Origin: JBKBKN01 sp046294625
Lineage (GTDB): Bacteria; Bacteroidota; Bacteroidia; M30B66
Assembly: GCA_046294625.1 (NCBI GenBank)
Contig: JBKBKN010000022.1
Location: 1 to 51,772 of the forward strand
Direction of reading: 5' to 3'
Length of the DNA: 51,772 nt
The notes under the pieces were generated by a model. That model saw only the letters and a program-made list of their open reading frames with translations, was not told the origin of the DNA and did not search any database. Positions 1 to 8,724 of this stretch are shown piece after piece (the stretch's first letter is position 1; the number at the start of each line of letters is the position of its first letter). Both the position numbers and the translations under genes were made by a program.

Positions 1-83
1 TCCGCTTCGTTTTTGACAGCTACAATATCAAGCAGATTTTTTTACTTTCAACCCGTCCATTTTATGGGAAGCCCACAATATGA
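1..83 (+). CDS. possible 3' end of a gene entering from the left edge
   Basis: From base 3 to a TGA at 81-83 one plus-strand frame is open and encodes about 26 residues, ending in Arg-Pro-Phe-Tyr-Gly-Lys-Pro-Thr-Ile. A second frame is also open to a TAA at 97-99, so the coding frame is not certain. No family is recognisable from so short a piece. The rest of the interval up to 226 is AT-rich and shows no gene; a small palindrome at 95-107 may be part of a terminator. Confidence 0.2.
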   Translation, partial: RFVFDSYNIKQIFLLSTRPFYGKPTI

Positions 84-226
84 CTTTACTCAAGTGTAAA
101 TTTTACAAAAAATCCTTTTCTGAATTAGGTATTACAAATTCCGAATTTGATGATTCTTCAAAAAATAAAGCATAGTGCATTCTAAAACATTTTCTAGCTT
201 GTAGCAGTTTGTGATTAAAGCCCAAT

Positions 227-1588
227 TTACCTCATCAACTTTCCATGCCATTGAAATTTGTTGTTGTAAATTCGGATGATATACATGGAATGATCAAATG
301 CTTGAAGGTCAATCTGCTTTTGCAAAAGCTGTTGGCTATTGAGTAGCTCAGATTGCAAAAGACGACCTTGCAAATCAGATATAGTAAAAGAGAATAATTC
401 ATGCTGAAAAGCTTGGCTTAGCTCAAGCTGATAACGGCCTGATTCTAATGTTTTCAGTTTAACATAGGGATCAAGTTCTTGAATACCTGTAGCTTGCTCC
501 ACAACTACATTGATGGTGGTGTCCACATCGAAATAGCAGATGTTGGAGCATTTCAGCTTAACGGGATAAGTACCAGAACCGTCGAAGGTAAACGCGGGAT
601 TGATTTCTTCAGAAGTGTTGCCATCACCAAAATCCCATTCATAAAACTTGGCTCCGATAGACTCATTGATAAACTGAACAGTGTAGCCATTGGTTTGTAC
701 GCTTGAAAATTTCGCTGCAGGCAAAGGCTGATTTCCCAAAAAACTACCGGCTTTTAGAAAGACCCCGGAGTCGTAAATGGCATCGCGGGCATCGGCTATA
801 GCAATGATGAAAGAATAGGTTTCGCCGGGTATAACAGGATGCTGCAAGGTGACTACATTAACAAAACCATCATACTGAAAATGAAGTGCCATTGGTGAGG
901 TCGAAAAATCATTTACAAAGTAATAGCTGCTGTTGTTAAAATGATTAATGCTATCAATACTCATGATGGTTTGCGAAGCATTCGGCAGGCGAGCCAAGTT
1001 TTTGTAAGGGCCAACATCTCCATCTATTCCCGGACCTGAAATGAAGAAGGCAAACACATCGTTGTAACCGGTCCATACCCACTCGGGATATTCTTCGGAA
1101 CCAAACCGAAAAGTGCATGCAATAATGGTATCGGCCTGCGGCGTGAAATCAAAAGAAATGAAGCAAGCATCAAATGTGGTATTGGCAATCATTTGATTCA
1201 ACAAAGGATGACCGGGCACATTATTATTGTTGCCCATGTTTCCCGCATAGTTAGGCATAGCGGCAATCTGAATGGCTCCGGTGGTCATTACCAATCCGCT
1301 ATCGATACCCAAATACCCTGTGGTGTCTCTAAAAAATCCAATCGAATTGGGGTGGTACCCAAATTGTATGTTGGAGATATTGACACAAGCCCCAAACAAA
1401 ACATTGGAAATAGATTGAATGATGTTGTTTAATGGGGTAACAATAAGCGCATTGTCGGAATTGATTTCTTCATCAATTTGAAAATTACCCTGCACGGATG
1501 TTTGTCGCAATGTAGCGAGAGAGTCACTTTGTGCATGCATTAACAGTGAAAAAAACACTGATAGCAAAATGTAGTAAAATTTGTTCAT
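227..1588 (-). CDS. secreted choice-of-anchor-L / PKD protein with type IX (type A) sorting domain
   Basis: The 453-residue protein begins with a signal peptide (hydrophobic stretch about 5-18, likely cleavage after His-Ala-Gln near 20). Residues about 65-285 resemble the choice-of-anchor L domain, with the typical GSEEYPEWV...NDVFAFFISGPG run. A PKD domain follows (about 290-365), with the diagnostic EWDFGDGNTSEE motif. The last 80 residues form a type A C-terminal sorting domain of the type IX system (ISDLQGRLL, then a short YIIRIYNN strand), so it is predicted to be exported and anchored to or released from the outer membrane. Function is probably adhesive or structural; no catalytic motif is visible. 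It is a monocistronic minus-strand gene, divergent from tatA. Confidence 0.85.
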   Translation of the reverse strand: MNKFYYILLSVFFSLLMHAQSDSLATLRQTSVQGNFQIDEEINSDNALIVTPLNNIIQSISNVLFGACVNISNIQFGYHPNSIGFFRDTTGYLGIDSGLVMTTGAIQIAAMPNYAGNMGNNNNVPGHPLLNQMIANTTFDACFISFDFTPQADTIIACTFRFGSEEYPEWVWTGYNDVFAFFISGPGIDGDVGPYKNLARLPNASQTIMSIDSINHFNNSSYYFVNDFSTSPMALHFQYDGFVNVVTLQHPVIPGETYSFIIAIADARDAIYDSGVFLKAGSFLGNQPLPAAKFSSVQTNGYTVQFINESIGAKFYEWDFGDGNTSEEINPAFTFDGSGTYPVKLKCSNICYFDVDTTINVVVEQATGIQELDPYVKLKTLESGRYQLELSQAFQHELFSFTISDLQGRLLQSELLNSQQLLQKQIDLQAFDHSMYIIRIYNNKFQWHGKLMR

Positions 1589-1726
1589 CGTTGTGGGTGG
1601 TTTAGTTGGGGAAAAGCGACTTTACCTAATCAATTTTAATGTAAAACTAATTGATTTTCAGTAGAAACGAAAAATATTTTTAGATCTCTTGATATACCGA
1701 ATACGTTTTAATTTATGCACCTGCCA

Positions 1727-1758
1727 TTGCATGCGGCTTAAATTAATTACTACCTTTG
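1727..1758 (+). promoter_or_regulatory. Bacteroidota-type promoter of tatA-gatA
   Basis: The -33 TTG at 1727-1729 is followed by a 21-base spacer and a perfect TAnnTTTG -7 box (TACCTTTG, 1751-1758). Transcription would start near 1764, just ahead of the tatA ATG at 1778. This supports the ATG over the in-frame TTG at 1769 as the start. Confidence 0.7.
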
Positions 1759-1777
1759 TGGCTCGAATTTGTTTTCA

Positions 1778-1978
1778 ATGACATTTAACACATTTATCGG
1801 CATGATAGGCCCTAATCAAATCTTACTCATCGCATTGGTTTTGGTGCTGCTATTCGGTGCGAGAAAAATTCCTGAGCTTATGAAGGGTATCGGACAAGGC
1901 ATTAAAGAATTTAAAAATGCCAAAGAAGGTACTGAAGATCAAAAAGACAAGGATAAACTCGAGCAAAAGAACTCATAA
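1778..1978 (+). CDS. tatA: twin-arginine translocase subunit TatA/TatE
   Basis: A 66-residue protein with the TatA architecture: a short N-terminal transmembrane helix (ILLIALVLVLLFG), the conserved FGxxKIPEL hinge (here FGARKIPEL), an amphipathic helix (GIGQGIKEFKNA) and a charged Lys/Glu/Asp tail. It forms the inner-membrane pore for folded proteins exported by the Tat pathway. I start at the ATG at 1778; the frame opens earlier at a TTG (1769), but the promoter makes the ATG more likely. gatA follows after 15 bases, so the two are probably co-transcribed. No tatC is in the window. Confidence 0.93.
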   Translation: MTFNTFIGMIGPNQILLIALVLVLLFGARKIPELMKGIGQGIKEFKNAKEGTEDQKDKDKLEQKNS

Positions 1979-1993
1979 GCGAAGCACTAAGGC

Positions 1994-3412
1994 ATGTATC
2001 GTTCCATAAAGGAAACCACTAAAGCTTTAGAATCGGGGCAAACCACTTGTGTGGAGCTCACGAATTTCTACCTCAATAATATTGAAAAGCACAAGCACCT
2101 CAACGCTTTTTTGGAAGTGTTTGAAGTAGATGCCATGAATCAGGCGATAGCCATTGATGAAAAAATCAAAAATGGAAGTGCCGGTAAATTAGCCGGTGTG
2201 GTAGTAGGGATTAAAGATAATTTGTGTTACAAAGGGCATCAAGTGTCCGCATCGTCAAAAATCCTTCAAGGCTTCACTGCAGTATATCATGCTACAGTGG
2301 TGGATCGATTATTGGCTGAAGATGCAATTATCATCGGTCGTCTCAACTGTGATGAATTCGCTATGGGTAGCTCCAATGAAAACTCAGCCTTTGGCAATGT
2401 CTTGAATCCTTTAGATAATGAACGTGTTCCGGGTGGCTCATCGGGTGGCTCGGCAGTGGCAGTTGCCGCCGATTTGTGTTTGGTGGCGCTTGGCACTGAC
2501 ACCGGAGGGTCTATACGCCAACCAGCTTCGTTTTGCGGAGTGGTTGGACTAAAGCCGAGCTATGGTCGCGTATCTAGATATGGTTGCATTGCCTATGCTT
2601 CATCATTTGATCAAATCGGACCATTAGCGCATAACGTTGAAGATTGTGCATTGGTGCTCGATGTAATCGGTGGCATGGATGAATATGATTCAACCATGTT
2701 GCAAAAAAACTATGCACCGATAAATTTAAATGTGTCTACCGAAAAAAAATATAAAGTAGCGGTGCTGCGCGAAGCAGTGGAAAGTCCCGGACTTGACGGT
2801 GAAATTAAAGCTCATGTGCAAAAACTAATTGATCTACTTCGTGCAAATGGCCATGAAGTAGAATTAGTAAACTTTCCCTTTCTTGACTATGTGATTCCTG
2901 CGTACTACGTGCTCACCACCGCCGAAGCTTCATCAAATCTTTCACGCTATGATGGCATCCACTATGGCTACAGAAGTCCGAATGCAACAGATCTGGAAAG
3001 CACATATAAACTTTCTCGCAGCGAAGGATTTGGTAAAGAAGTGCAAAGACGTATTATGCTTGGTACCTTTGTATTAAGTTCCGGGTATTATGATGCGTAT
3101 TATTCAAAAGCGCAAAAAGCTAGAAGAATTATTCGTGAAGCTACTAATAAAATACTTTCCAATTACGATTTCATTATGCTGCCGGCAACGCCTGATGTAG
3201 CATTTCGCTTCGGTGAAAACAGTAGCGACCCCATAAAAATGTATCTGGAAGATATCTACACCGTGCAGGCCAACTTATGTGGCATTCCTGCGATCTCATT
3301 ACCTACGGGGAAAAACTCACAAGGCTTGCCGTTTGGCATGCAGTTTATGGCAGCACAAGCTCAAGATGAAGCTTTACTTCAGTTCTCTTACGACTTGATG
3401 AATAAGCTTTAG
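1994..3412 (+). CDS. gatA: Asp-tRNA(Asn)/Glu-tRNA(Gln) amidotransferase subunit A
   Basis: This is the amidase subunit of GatCAB. It releases ammonia from glutamine for transamidation of misacylated Glu-tRNA(Gln) or Asp-tRNA(Asn) in the cytoplasm. The amidase-signature Ser-cisSer-Lys triad is visible as Lys74 (VGIKDN), Ser149 (GGSSGGS) and Ser173 (GTDTGGSIRQPASF), with the family's spacing of 75 and 24 residues. The length (472 aa) is normal. It lies 15 bases after tatA and is probably expressed from the tatA promoter. It ends 4 bases before the convergent lipoprotein gene. Confidence 0.96.
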   Translation: MYRSIKETTKALESGQTTCVELTNFYLNNIEKHKHLNAFLEVFEVDAMNQAIAIDEKIKNGSAGKLAGVVVGIKDNLCYKGHQVSASSKILQGFTAVYHATVVDRLLAEDAIIIGRLNCDEFAMGSSNENSAFGNVLNPLDNERVPGGSSGGSAVAVAADLCLVALGTDTGGSIRQPASFCGVVGLKPSYGRVSRYGCIAYASSFDQIGPLAHNVEDCALVLDVIGGMDEYDSTMLQKNYAPINLNVSTEKKYKVAVLREAVESPGLDGEIKAHVQKLIDLLRANGHEVELVNFPFLDYVIPAYYVLTTAEASSNLSRYDGIHYGYRSPNATDLESTYKLSRSEGFGKEVQRRIMLGTFVLSSGYYDAYYSKAQKARRIIREATNKILSNYDFIMLPATPDVAFRFGENSSDPIKMYLEDIYTVQANLCGIPAISLPTGKNSQGLPFGMQFMAAQAQDEALLQFSYDLMNKL

Positions 3413-3416
3413 TAGT

Positions 3417-3971
3417 TTATTTTCTGATAATCAGTTCAGGAGTTTCAATTGTATTGCTTTTGTTCAATGCCCGATCGATGATATAGGCCCGGTATTTAAT
3501 AGTATCAAATGTTGAAAGTGGATTGTTGGTGAAAAGCTCCATCATCAACATCCCTTCTAAGGAACGATTACGTCCCTGCGCAACCAATCTGGGGATTCGG
3601 GAATTGTTGGTAATCGTATCTGCGCCAGGAATTGGGGGTGCGACCACCACTTTCACATATGTACCGTTTTGTTTTTCGAAATAGTCAATAATAAAATTGT
3701 AATAAAACAAACTCCCCCGATTGAAGGGAGGAAAAGTATCTGCAGGGTCTAAACCTAGATCGCCGTCGCCATCGGTAAAGTAGAGTTTTAAGACGCCAAT
3801 AGAATCTTTACCTTCGAGATTTCTGATTTGCTCAAAACCTTCGTAACGAATAAAGGGAACATCCGGAAATTTTTGGTTTTCCTTTCCGCAGGAGCCCATA
3901 AATACGGTAAGCACAACTAAAAATAGTAGTATATTTATCGAGCTGTTTTTAAAGAATAACCAAGCTTTCAT
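3417..3971 (-). CDS. putative outer-membrane lipoprotein, function unknown
   Basis: From the ATG at 3971 the 184-residue product starts with a lipoprotein signal (MKAWLFFKNSS, a hydrophobic stretch, then the lipobox Met-Gly-Ser-Cys at Cys28). The mature part contains a DGDGDLGLDPADTFPPF segment that could bind calcium, with no other recognisable domain. Small lipoproteins with this 'FTDGDGDLG' segment are common in Bacteroidota. An upstream in-frame ATG at 4007 would add 12 residues that spoil the signal peptide and run into the neighbouring gene, so I prefer 3971. The start codon shares the palindrome CATG with the divergent LuxE-like gene. Confidence 0.75.
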   Translation of the reverse strand: MKAWLFFKNSSINILLFLVVLTVFMGSCGKENQKFPDVPFIRYEGFEQIRNLEGKDSIGVLKLYFTDGDGDLGLDPADTFPPFNRGSLFYYNFIIDYFEKQNGTYVKVVVAPPIPGADTITNNSRIPRLVAQGRNRSLEGMLMMELFTNNPLSTFDTIKYRAYIIDRALNKSNTIETPELIIRK

Positions 3972-4965
3972 GTTAGATAGAGATGCGCTAATCAAAAAGA
4001 TTTTCAAAGTTACGGATTATTCTGAATTTGAAGTGCTGGCGCTAGAAGTGTTTGCCTATCAATATGAGAATGTAGAAACTTATCGCCAATTTTGCAAATT
4101 TCTGCAACGCACACCTGAACAGGTCAAAAACATTGCCGATATCCCATTTTTGCCAGTGGAGTTGTTTAAAAATCATGTGATTAGCACATCCAAGAATCAA
4201 CATCAGGCGGTTTTTAGAAGTTCAGGTACTACCGGATCAGAGCATTCCTCACACTTCGTTTTAGACCTGAACATTTATCACAAATCTATCATTGAAGGAT
4301 TCAAACGCTTTTTTGGCAGTCCGGAAGACTATGTTTTCTTAGCGCTGCTTCCCTCCTACCTTGAGCGAAAGGATGCGTCGTTGGTGCACATGTGTAAAGT
4401 GCTTATGGAAGATGGAAGTGATTCATTAAACGGGTTTTACTTAACGGATCATAAACGACTCCATGAAGTTATTCATCAAGCAGAAGAGCTTCAAAAGAAA
4501 ATCTGGCTCATTGGGGTAACCTTCGCTTTGCTTGACTTTTGCGAATATGCCAGAAAACTTCCCGATCAACTTATCATGGTGGAAACCGGTGGAATGAAAG
4601 GCCGCCGAAAAGAAATCATCAGAGATGAACTGCATGCTGAACTAAGAAAATCAGCTCAAGGCAATTGGCAACTTTGTGGCGAATATGGCATGACTGAGTT
4701 GCTTTCGCAGGCTTATGCATTAGATGGTTTAAAATATACGTGTCCTCTTTGGATGGACGTGTTGATCTTTGACATGAATGACCCCTTTAGTTTACTGGAG
4801 ACTAACCAAACGGGGCGTGTTAATGTGATTGATCTTGCAAATATTGACTCCTGTAGTTTTATTGCGACAAGCGACTTAGGTAAAAAAAATCCTGATAGAA
4901 GTTTTCAAATTCTTGGACGATTCGATCACAGCGATATTCGAGGCTGCAATTTGATGGTGTATTAA
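3970..4965 (+). CDS. LuxE/PaaK-like acyl-protein synthetase (acyl-activating enzyme)
   Basis: The 331-residue protein has the adenylate-forming phosphate-binding loop SSGTTGS (about 84-90) and the second motif GEYGMTELLSQAY typical of LuxE/PaaK-type ligases. These enzymes adenylate a fatty or aryl acid and pass the acyl group to a thiol. In Bacteroidota such genes are usually annotated acyl-protein synthetase or acyltransferase, with unknown substrate. No lux genes are nearby, so a bioluminescence role is not implied. The length is slightly short for LuxE (about 370). Its start overlaps the divergent lipoprotein start, and its last 4 bases overlap the end of the convergent LamG gene. Confidence 0.75.
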   Translation: MLDRDALIKKIFKVTDYSEFEVLALEVFAYQYENVETYRQFCKFLQRTPEQVKNIADIPFLPVELFKNHVISTSKNQHQAVFRSSGTTGSEHSSHFVLDLNIYHKSIIEGFKRFFGSPEDYVFLALLPSYLERKDASLVHMCKVLMEDGSDSLNGFYLTDHKRLHEVIHQAEELQKKIWLIGVTFALLDFCEYARKLPDQLIMVETGGMKGRRKEIIRDELHAELRKSAQGNWQLCGEYGMTELLSQAYALDGLKYTCPLWMDVLIFDMNDPFSLLETNQTGRVNVIDLANIDSCSFIATSDLGKKNPDRSFQILGRFDHSDIRGCNLMVY

Positions 4966-6347
4966 TTCTGGTCCTTTTCCTTAGCAATTCTTCGAATGTT
5001 GTCTAACCGAGCCTGAATCTCTTCCGGATTGGCACTTTTCGCTTTTAACTCAAGCATTTTCTTTTCAATGATTTGCTCGTTGTTCCTGTAATAGTTCAGC
5101 ATGCTTTCCGAAAGCGCTTCTTCGCTATCAGCCATTCCTTTTTTACTCCGCTCCTGCTCTCTTAAGTCGCTAACTTCAAATGATTGAACTTTACCAAATG
5201 AAAAAAGACTGGGCGCATTGGCCTGATTGAAATAAGCACTAGCTATCCATGATGAATTTTTTGCCTGATGATAAAACTGCACTTCATCTATCACCGCATC
5301 AAGACTACTTTCTACATCAAAATGCTTGCGCGCAAATGCCCAGCCTAAAGCGCTGTTTTTGGCTAGGGCAGGCAAAAGGATGGTTTTCTCGGCGATGCCG
5401 TCCACATAAAGTTGCAGCTGCAACGAATTTGCTTCAAACACCACTGCTATATGTTGCCATTTGCCGCTTTCCAACTGCTCGGTCTTGCCGTGTAAGGTGC
5501 TTATCTCTTTATCGTTTTGCGTGGTGATGACAAAATTGGGTTGCAATTTTTCATTCAACTGTAAATAGAAGCCACCACCCATATCATCTTTGGTGCTGAT
5601 CAGTGTCTGCACTCTATTTATTTTTTCCGGTTTAATCCAAAGGCTGATGGTGAACGAACCTTCTGGAACAAATCCTTTGTGATGATTGTAGGAGATAAAA
5701 TCATTTTGCCCAGCAATAAACTTTCTTGCGTTGCCGATCATCCCATTCACAACTTGAGTTCCATTGCTTTTGCCGCTTAAAAACACGCCGGCATCAGCGC
5801 GCAGTTCCTTGTCCATATGCCAACGCATTTTAAGCATATCGGGAATCGCTGCATGGCGAACTGACTGACGGGGAACAGTGGAAGAGAAGTATAAATAAAC
5901 CGTATCATTCATTGTGTTACTTAAGGTATCAAACCTAAGCCAGGCTGTAATTGTGCCTTTCACCGGATCATAGTTTTCAATGAGATGTGCAATGCCGCTC
6001 ACTCCATCGGCCTTGGTAAAGGCAATATCAGGGTCCTTCACATTAACTAAATTTCCACCATTGCTAAGCGCACGGAGCTGCTCGTGCTGCAATACCACCG
6101 CGGCATGAAAATCGAGCATTGGCTCGCCGCTGCGAATAAAGCTTTTATCGATAATCAGAGGCACCCGAAAAGTGAAATTAGACAATCGGCCTTCTTCAAT
6201 ACCGGCTAAAGTATCTTCGGTTTTGATAAGGGTTTGGTAAATGATAAAGCAGATAGCCACAATGGCAGTTATGGCCACGCTTGCTATGACCAAGCGAACC
6301 GAAGCGCGAACCTTTACCTTGTTTTTAAGGTGTAAACGTGGACTCAT
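4962..6347 (-). CDS. membrane-anchored DUF2341 / LamG-domain protein
   Basis: The 461-residue protein has one N-terminal membrane anchor (about 18-40) after a basic stretch. A DUF2341-like segment follows (about 55-160, 'FTFRVPLIIDKSFIRSG...DFHAAVVL'), then a LamG/concanavalin-like jelly roll (about 195-375, with 'GSFTISLWIKPEKI' and 'LQLQLYVDGIAEKTI'). The C-terminal 80 residues are highly charged and helical (SEEALSESMLNYYRNNEQIIEKKMLELK), possibly a coiled coil. It probably binds polysaccharide or protein at the cell surface. It may be the last gene of the wecB-to-M61 transcription unit, with 54 bases between it and the M61 gene. Confidence 0.7.
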   Translation of the reverse strand: MSPRLHLKNKVKVRASVRLVIASVAITAIVAICFIIYQTLIKTEDTLAGIEEGRLSNFTFRVPLIIDKSFIRSGEPMLDFHAAVVLQHEQLRALSNGGNLVNVKDPDIAFTKADGVSGIAHLIENYDPVKGTITAWLRFDTLSNTMNDTVYLYFSSTVPRQSVRHAAIPDMLKMRWHMDKELRADAGVFLSGKSNGTQVVNGMIGNARKFIAGQNDFISYNHHKGFVPEGSFTISLWIKPEKINRVQTLISTKDDMGGGFYLQLNEKLQPNFVITTQNDKEISTLHGKTEQLESGKWQHIAVVFEANSLQLQLYVDGIAEKTILLPALAKNSALGWAFARKHFDVESSLDAVIDEVQFYHQAKNSSWIASAYFNQANAPSLFSFGKVQSFEVSDLREQERSKKGMADSEEALSESMLNYYRNNEQIIEKKMLELKAKSANPEEIQARLDNIRRIAKEKDQN

Positions 6348-6401
6348 TCAGATTGGGTTAAATCTGAATGGTTTACGAGCAAAGCATCTAAAGGTTATCG
6401 T

Positions 6402-8069
6402 CTATGCCAATTGCATAGTCACATAGTATGAACTTTCTATTGATTGAAGCAAAACGGTTTTGAGTATATCCTTGCTAAACACCGTAACTTCTATCTGCTC
6501 TTGATCTAATTTATTATTCAACCATTTTCTGTTTAAGCGAAATTGATTCACTGCAATGATTTGATCTCCCACCAACAGACCGGCTTTCACTGCCGGACTT
6601 CCGGGAGCAGTCTGTTGAATGGTGAAAAGACCATTACTTTCGTTTAATATTAAGCCATGCCGATGCTCAAAATCACTCAATGGTTTAGTTTCTAAAAACT
6701 GAAACTGATACACAGAAGCTGCATGTGCGAGCTGAGCCGTGAAATCTTCTGTTCCATAGACGTAATCCTTGAAGAAAGAATCAAAATCGTAATCGCATAT
6801 ACTATATAGTGTTTCTAAAATAAAAGATTCATCATAAGCTTCGCCATTCATGGCTTTTTCATACAAACACCTCATCAAATCGTCAAGGCTCTTGGCGTGC
6901 TGAGTTTGGTCTCTAATAATAGCATCAAGCATAAAGGCAATCAGGCACCCTTCTGTGTAGATCGAAACTTTGCGGTGTGGCACACCGGGCACATAGCCAT
7001 CGAGCCAAGTATCGAATGAAGAATCGGCAACGCTATAGTTAAATCGTCCGTAGTTCATATAATGCCTACGGAGATAATCGTTGATAGTCTTTAGATATTG
7101 CTCCCTGCTAAACACTCCAGACCGATAGAGCATGATATCGCCATACCAAGTGGTGAGGCCTTCGTATATATACCCCAAGCGACTATAATTTTCTTTTGTA
7201 AAATCGTAGGGGAACATGGATTGTGGGCGGATAAATTTCACGTTCCATACATGAAACAATTCATGCGAGCTTACCCCGAGCAGTTCATCATAAAAGGATG
7301 TAAAAAGCTGATGTCCGGGCCCTAAAGCCAACACAGTGGAATGTTGATGCTCTACACCATGATAATAGGGGAAAGAGCAAGCTTGCACAAGAAAATGAAA
7401 TTTCTTAACCGGCATGCTGCCGAATAATTCGATTTGTGATTCACTAAAGCGGCTAAAGTCCCTAACAAGCCTCTCTCGATCAAGGGCTACTTTTCCTTGA
7501 AACCAGATGTAAAAATCATAATCAGCTACGCCATAATTTACTAGCTGAAGGCTTGACGATGCAATGAAAGGTTGATCGGCCAGAGTATCAAAATCAGGGA
7601 GCCAATACTTAGCTTTGGAGATTTCCATTTCGATACCGGTGGCAATTTGATAGTTGTCAGGTACTCGAATATTGAATGTAAGAGGCTCCTTTTCTCTGCC
7701 TACCAGATAAGCACAACAGTTAACCGGATTTACATAAAGTTGCTCTTCATCCAAATAACTGGAACCGGCGTTTAGCTCATTAGCATAGTATTGATAAAAT
7801 ATAGTAAGTGTACTTATTTTGTCAGTTTTTATTAACCAAGAATCTATTGTCAGCTTTTCAAATGGCACAGGGTTGCCCACTTCATCTTCACACCTGAACT
7901 GAGAAATATTCTTAGCAAAATTACCTAACTCATATCGTCCAGGACGCCATGATGGAAGCTGGATATAAGTTTCAGCTTGTTGCAAATTTTCAAATCGAAT
8001 TTCCACATGAATTTGCTGCTCTGCTGCATCACCATAACCAATTGAGTAATGATTTTGGATTTTCTTCAT
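6402..8069 (-). CDS. M61 family (glycyl aminopeptidase-like) metallopeptidase with PDZ domain
   Basis: From the ATG at 8069 the protein has 555 residues. The zinc motif HELFH (about 269-273) is followed by the downstream Glu in IYEGLTTWYGD, as in peptidase family M61. The N-terminal about 200 residues form the family's beta-sandwich ('PSWRPGRYELGNFAKNI' is typical). A PDZ domain sits near the C terminus (about 480-540, 'GSPAVKAGLLVGDQIIAVNQFRL'). No clear signal peptide is seen, so location is uncertain. A TTG at 8078 could extend it by 3 residues into the end of upp; the ATG is preferred. It follows upp closely and is probably co-transcribed. Confidence 0.88.
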   Translation of the reverse strand: MKKIQNHYSIGYGDAAEQQIHVEIRFENLQQAETYIQLPSWRPGRYELGNFAKNISQFRCEDEVGNPVPFEKLTIDSWLIKTDKISTLTIFYQYYANELNAGSSYLDEEQLYVNPVNCCAYLVGREKEPLTFNIRVPDNYQIATGIEMEISKAKYWLPDFDTLADQPFIASSSLQLVNYGVADYDFYIWFQGKVALDRERLVRDFSRFSESQIELFGSMPVKKFHFLVQACSFPYYHGVEHQHSTVLALGPGHQLFTSFYDELLGVSSHELFHVWNVKFIRPQSMFPYDFTKENYSRLGYIYEGLTTWYGDIMLYRSGVFSREQYLKTINDYLRRHYMNYGRFNYSVADSSFDTWLDGYVPGVPHRKVSIYTEGCLIAFMLDAIIRDQTQHAKSLDDLMRCLYEKAMNGEAYDESFILETLYSICDYDFDSFFKDYVYGTEDFTAQLAHAASVYQFQFLETKPLSDFEHRHGLILNESNGLFTIQQTAPGSPAVKAGLLVGDQIIAVNQFRLNRKWLNNKLDQEQIEVTVFSKDILKTVLLQSIESSYYVTMQLA

Positions 8070-8074
8070 TGGAA

Positions 8075-8722
8075 TCAAATTTTTTCACCGTAAGCCAAAT
8101 CGCCGGCATCGCCCAATCCGGGTACGATGTATGATTTTACAGTCAATTCATCGTCCACTGCGCCAAGCCAAAGCGTGGTATTTTCCGGAAAATGTTTCTT
8201 CACATAATTAACCCCTTCCACACTAGCAATTAATCCAATCACATGTACATGGCGTGGTTTTCCTTTTTGAAGCATTGCCTTATAAGCGAGATACATCGAT
8301 TGACCTGTGGCCAGCATTGGATCGCAGACAATCAGCACTTTATCCTCTATTGATGGGCTTGAAAGATACTCTACCTTGATTTCGAAGCTATGGTCTTTAT
8401 GATGTTTTCTATACGCAGAAATGAAGGCATTGCCGGCTTTGTCGAAATAATTGAGTAAGCCTTGATGCAAGGGTAATCCCGCACGCAAAATGGTAGAAAT
8501 TACCGGTTGTTCTTTTAATAGAGGAATATTAGCAATACCTAAAGGAGTGACCACTTCTTTCACTTCATAGTCTAAAGTTTTGCTGATTTCATAAGCAAGA
8601 ATTTCACCTAAGCGTTCCAGATTTCGTCTGAATCGCATACTGTCTTTTTGAATTTCAACATCCCGCAATTCGGCCATATAATGGTTGGCAAGAGAGTTGG
8701 AGTGAGCAAGAATGTGCGTCAT
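8075..8722 (-). CDS. upp: uracil phosphoribosyltransferase
   Basis: It converts uracil and PRPP to UMP in pyrimidine salvage. The PRPP loop is read as IVCDPMLATGQSM (the family has DPMLATGGS) and the uracil-binding end as IVPGLGDAGDLAYG. The start MTHILAHSN at 8722 matches the usual N terminus and lies 2 bases after the stop of the preceding acetyltransferase gene. An ATG at 8740 would add 6 residues and overlap that gene, so I reject it. The usual GGS at the loop is GQS here, a conservative change. It is embedded in a surface-glycan-like gene cluster. Confidence 0.94.
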   Translation of the reverse strand: MTHILAHSNSLANHYMAELRDVEIQKDSMRFRRNLERLGEILAYEISKTLDYEVKEVVTPLGIANIPLLKEQPVISTILRAGLPLHQGLLNYFDKAGNAFISAYRKHHKDHSFEIKVEYLSSPSIEDKVLIVCDPMLATGQSMYLAYKAMLQKGKPRHVHVIGLIASVEGVNYVKKHFPENTTLWLGAVDDELTVKSYIVPGLGDAGDLAYGEKI

Positions 8723-8724
8723 AA

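Noticed and set aside
95..107. Palindrome TGTAAA-T-TTTACA
   Set aside because: Short and AT-rich near the window edge, without a promoter box next to it; kept only as part of the left-edge note.
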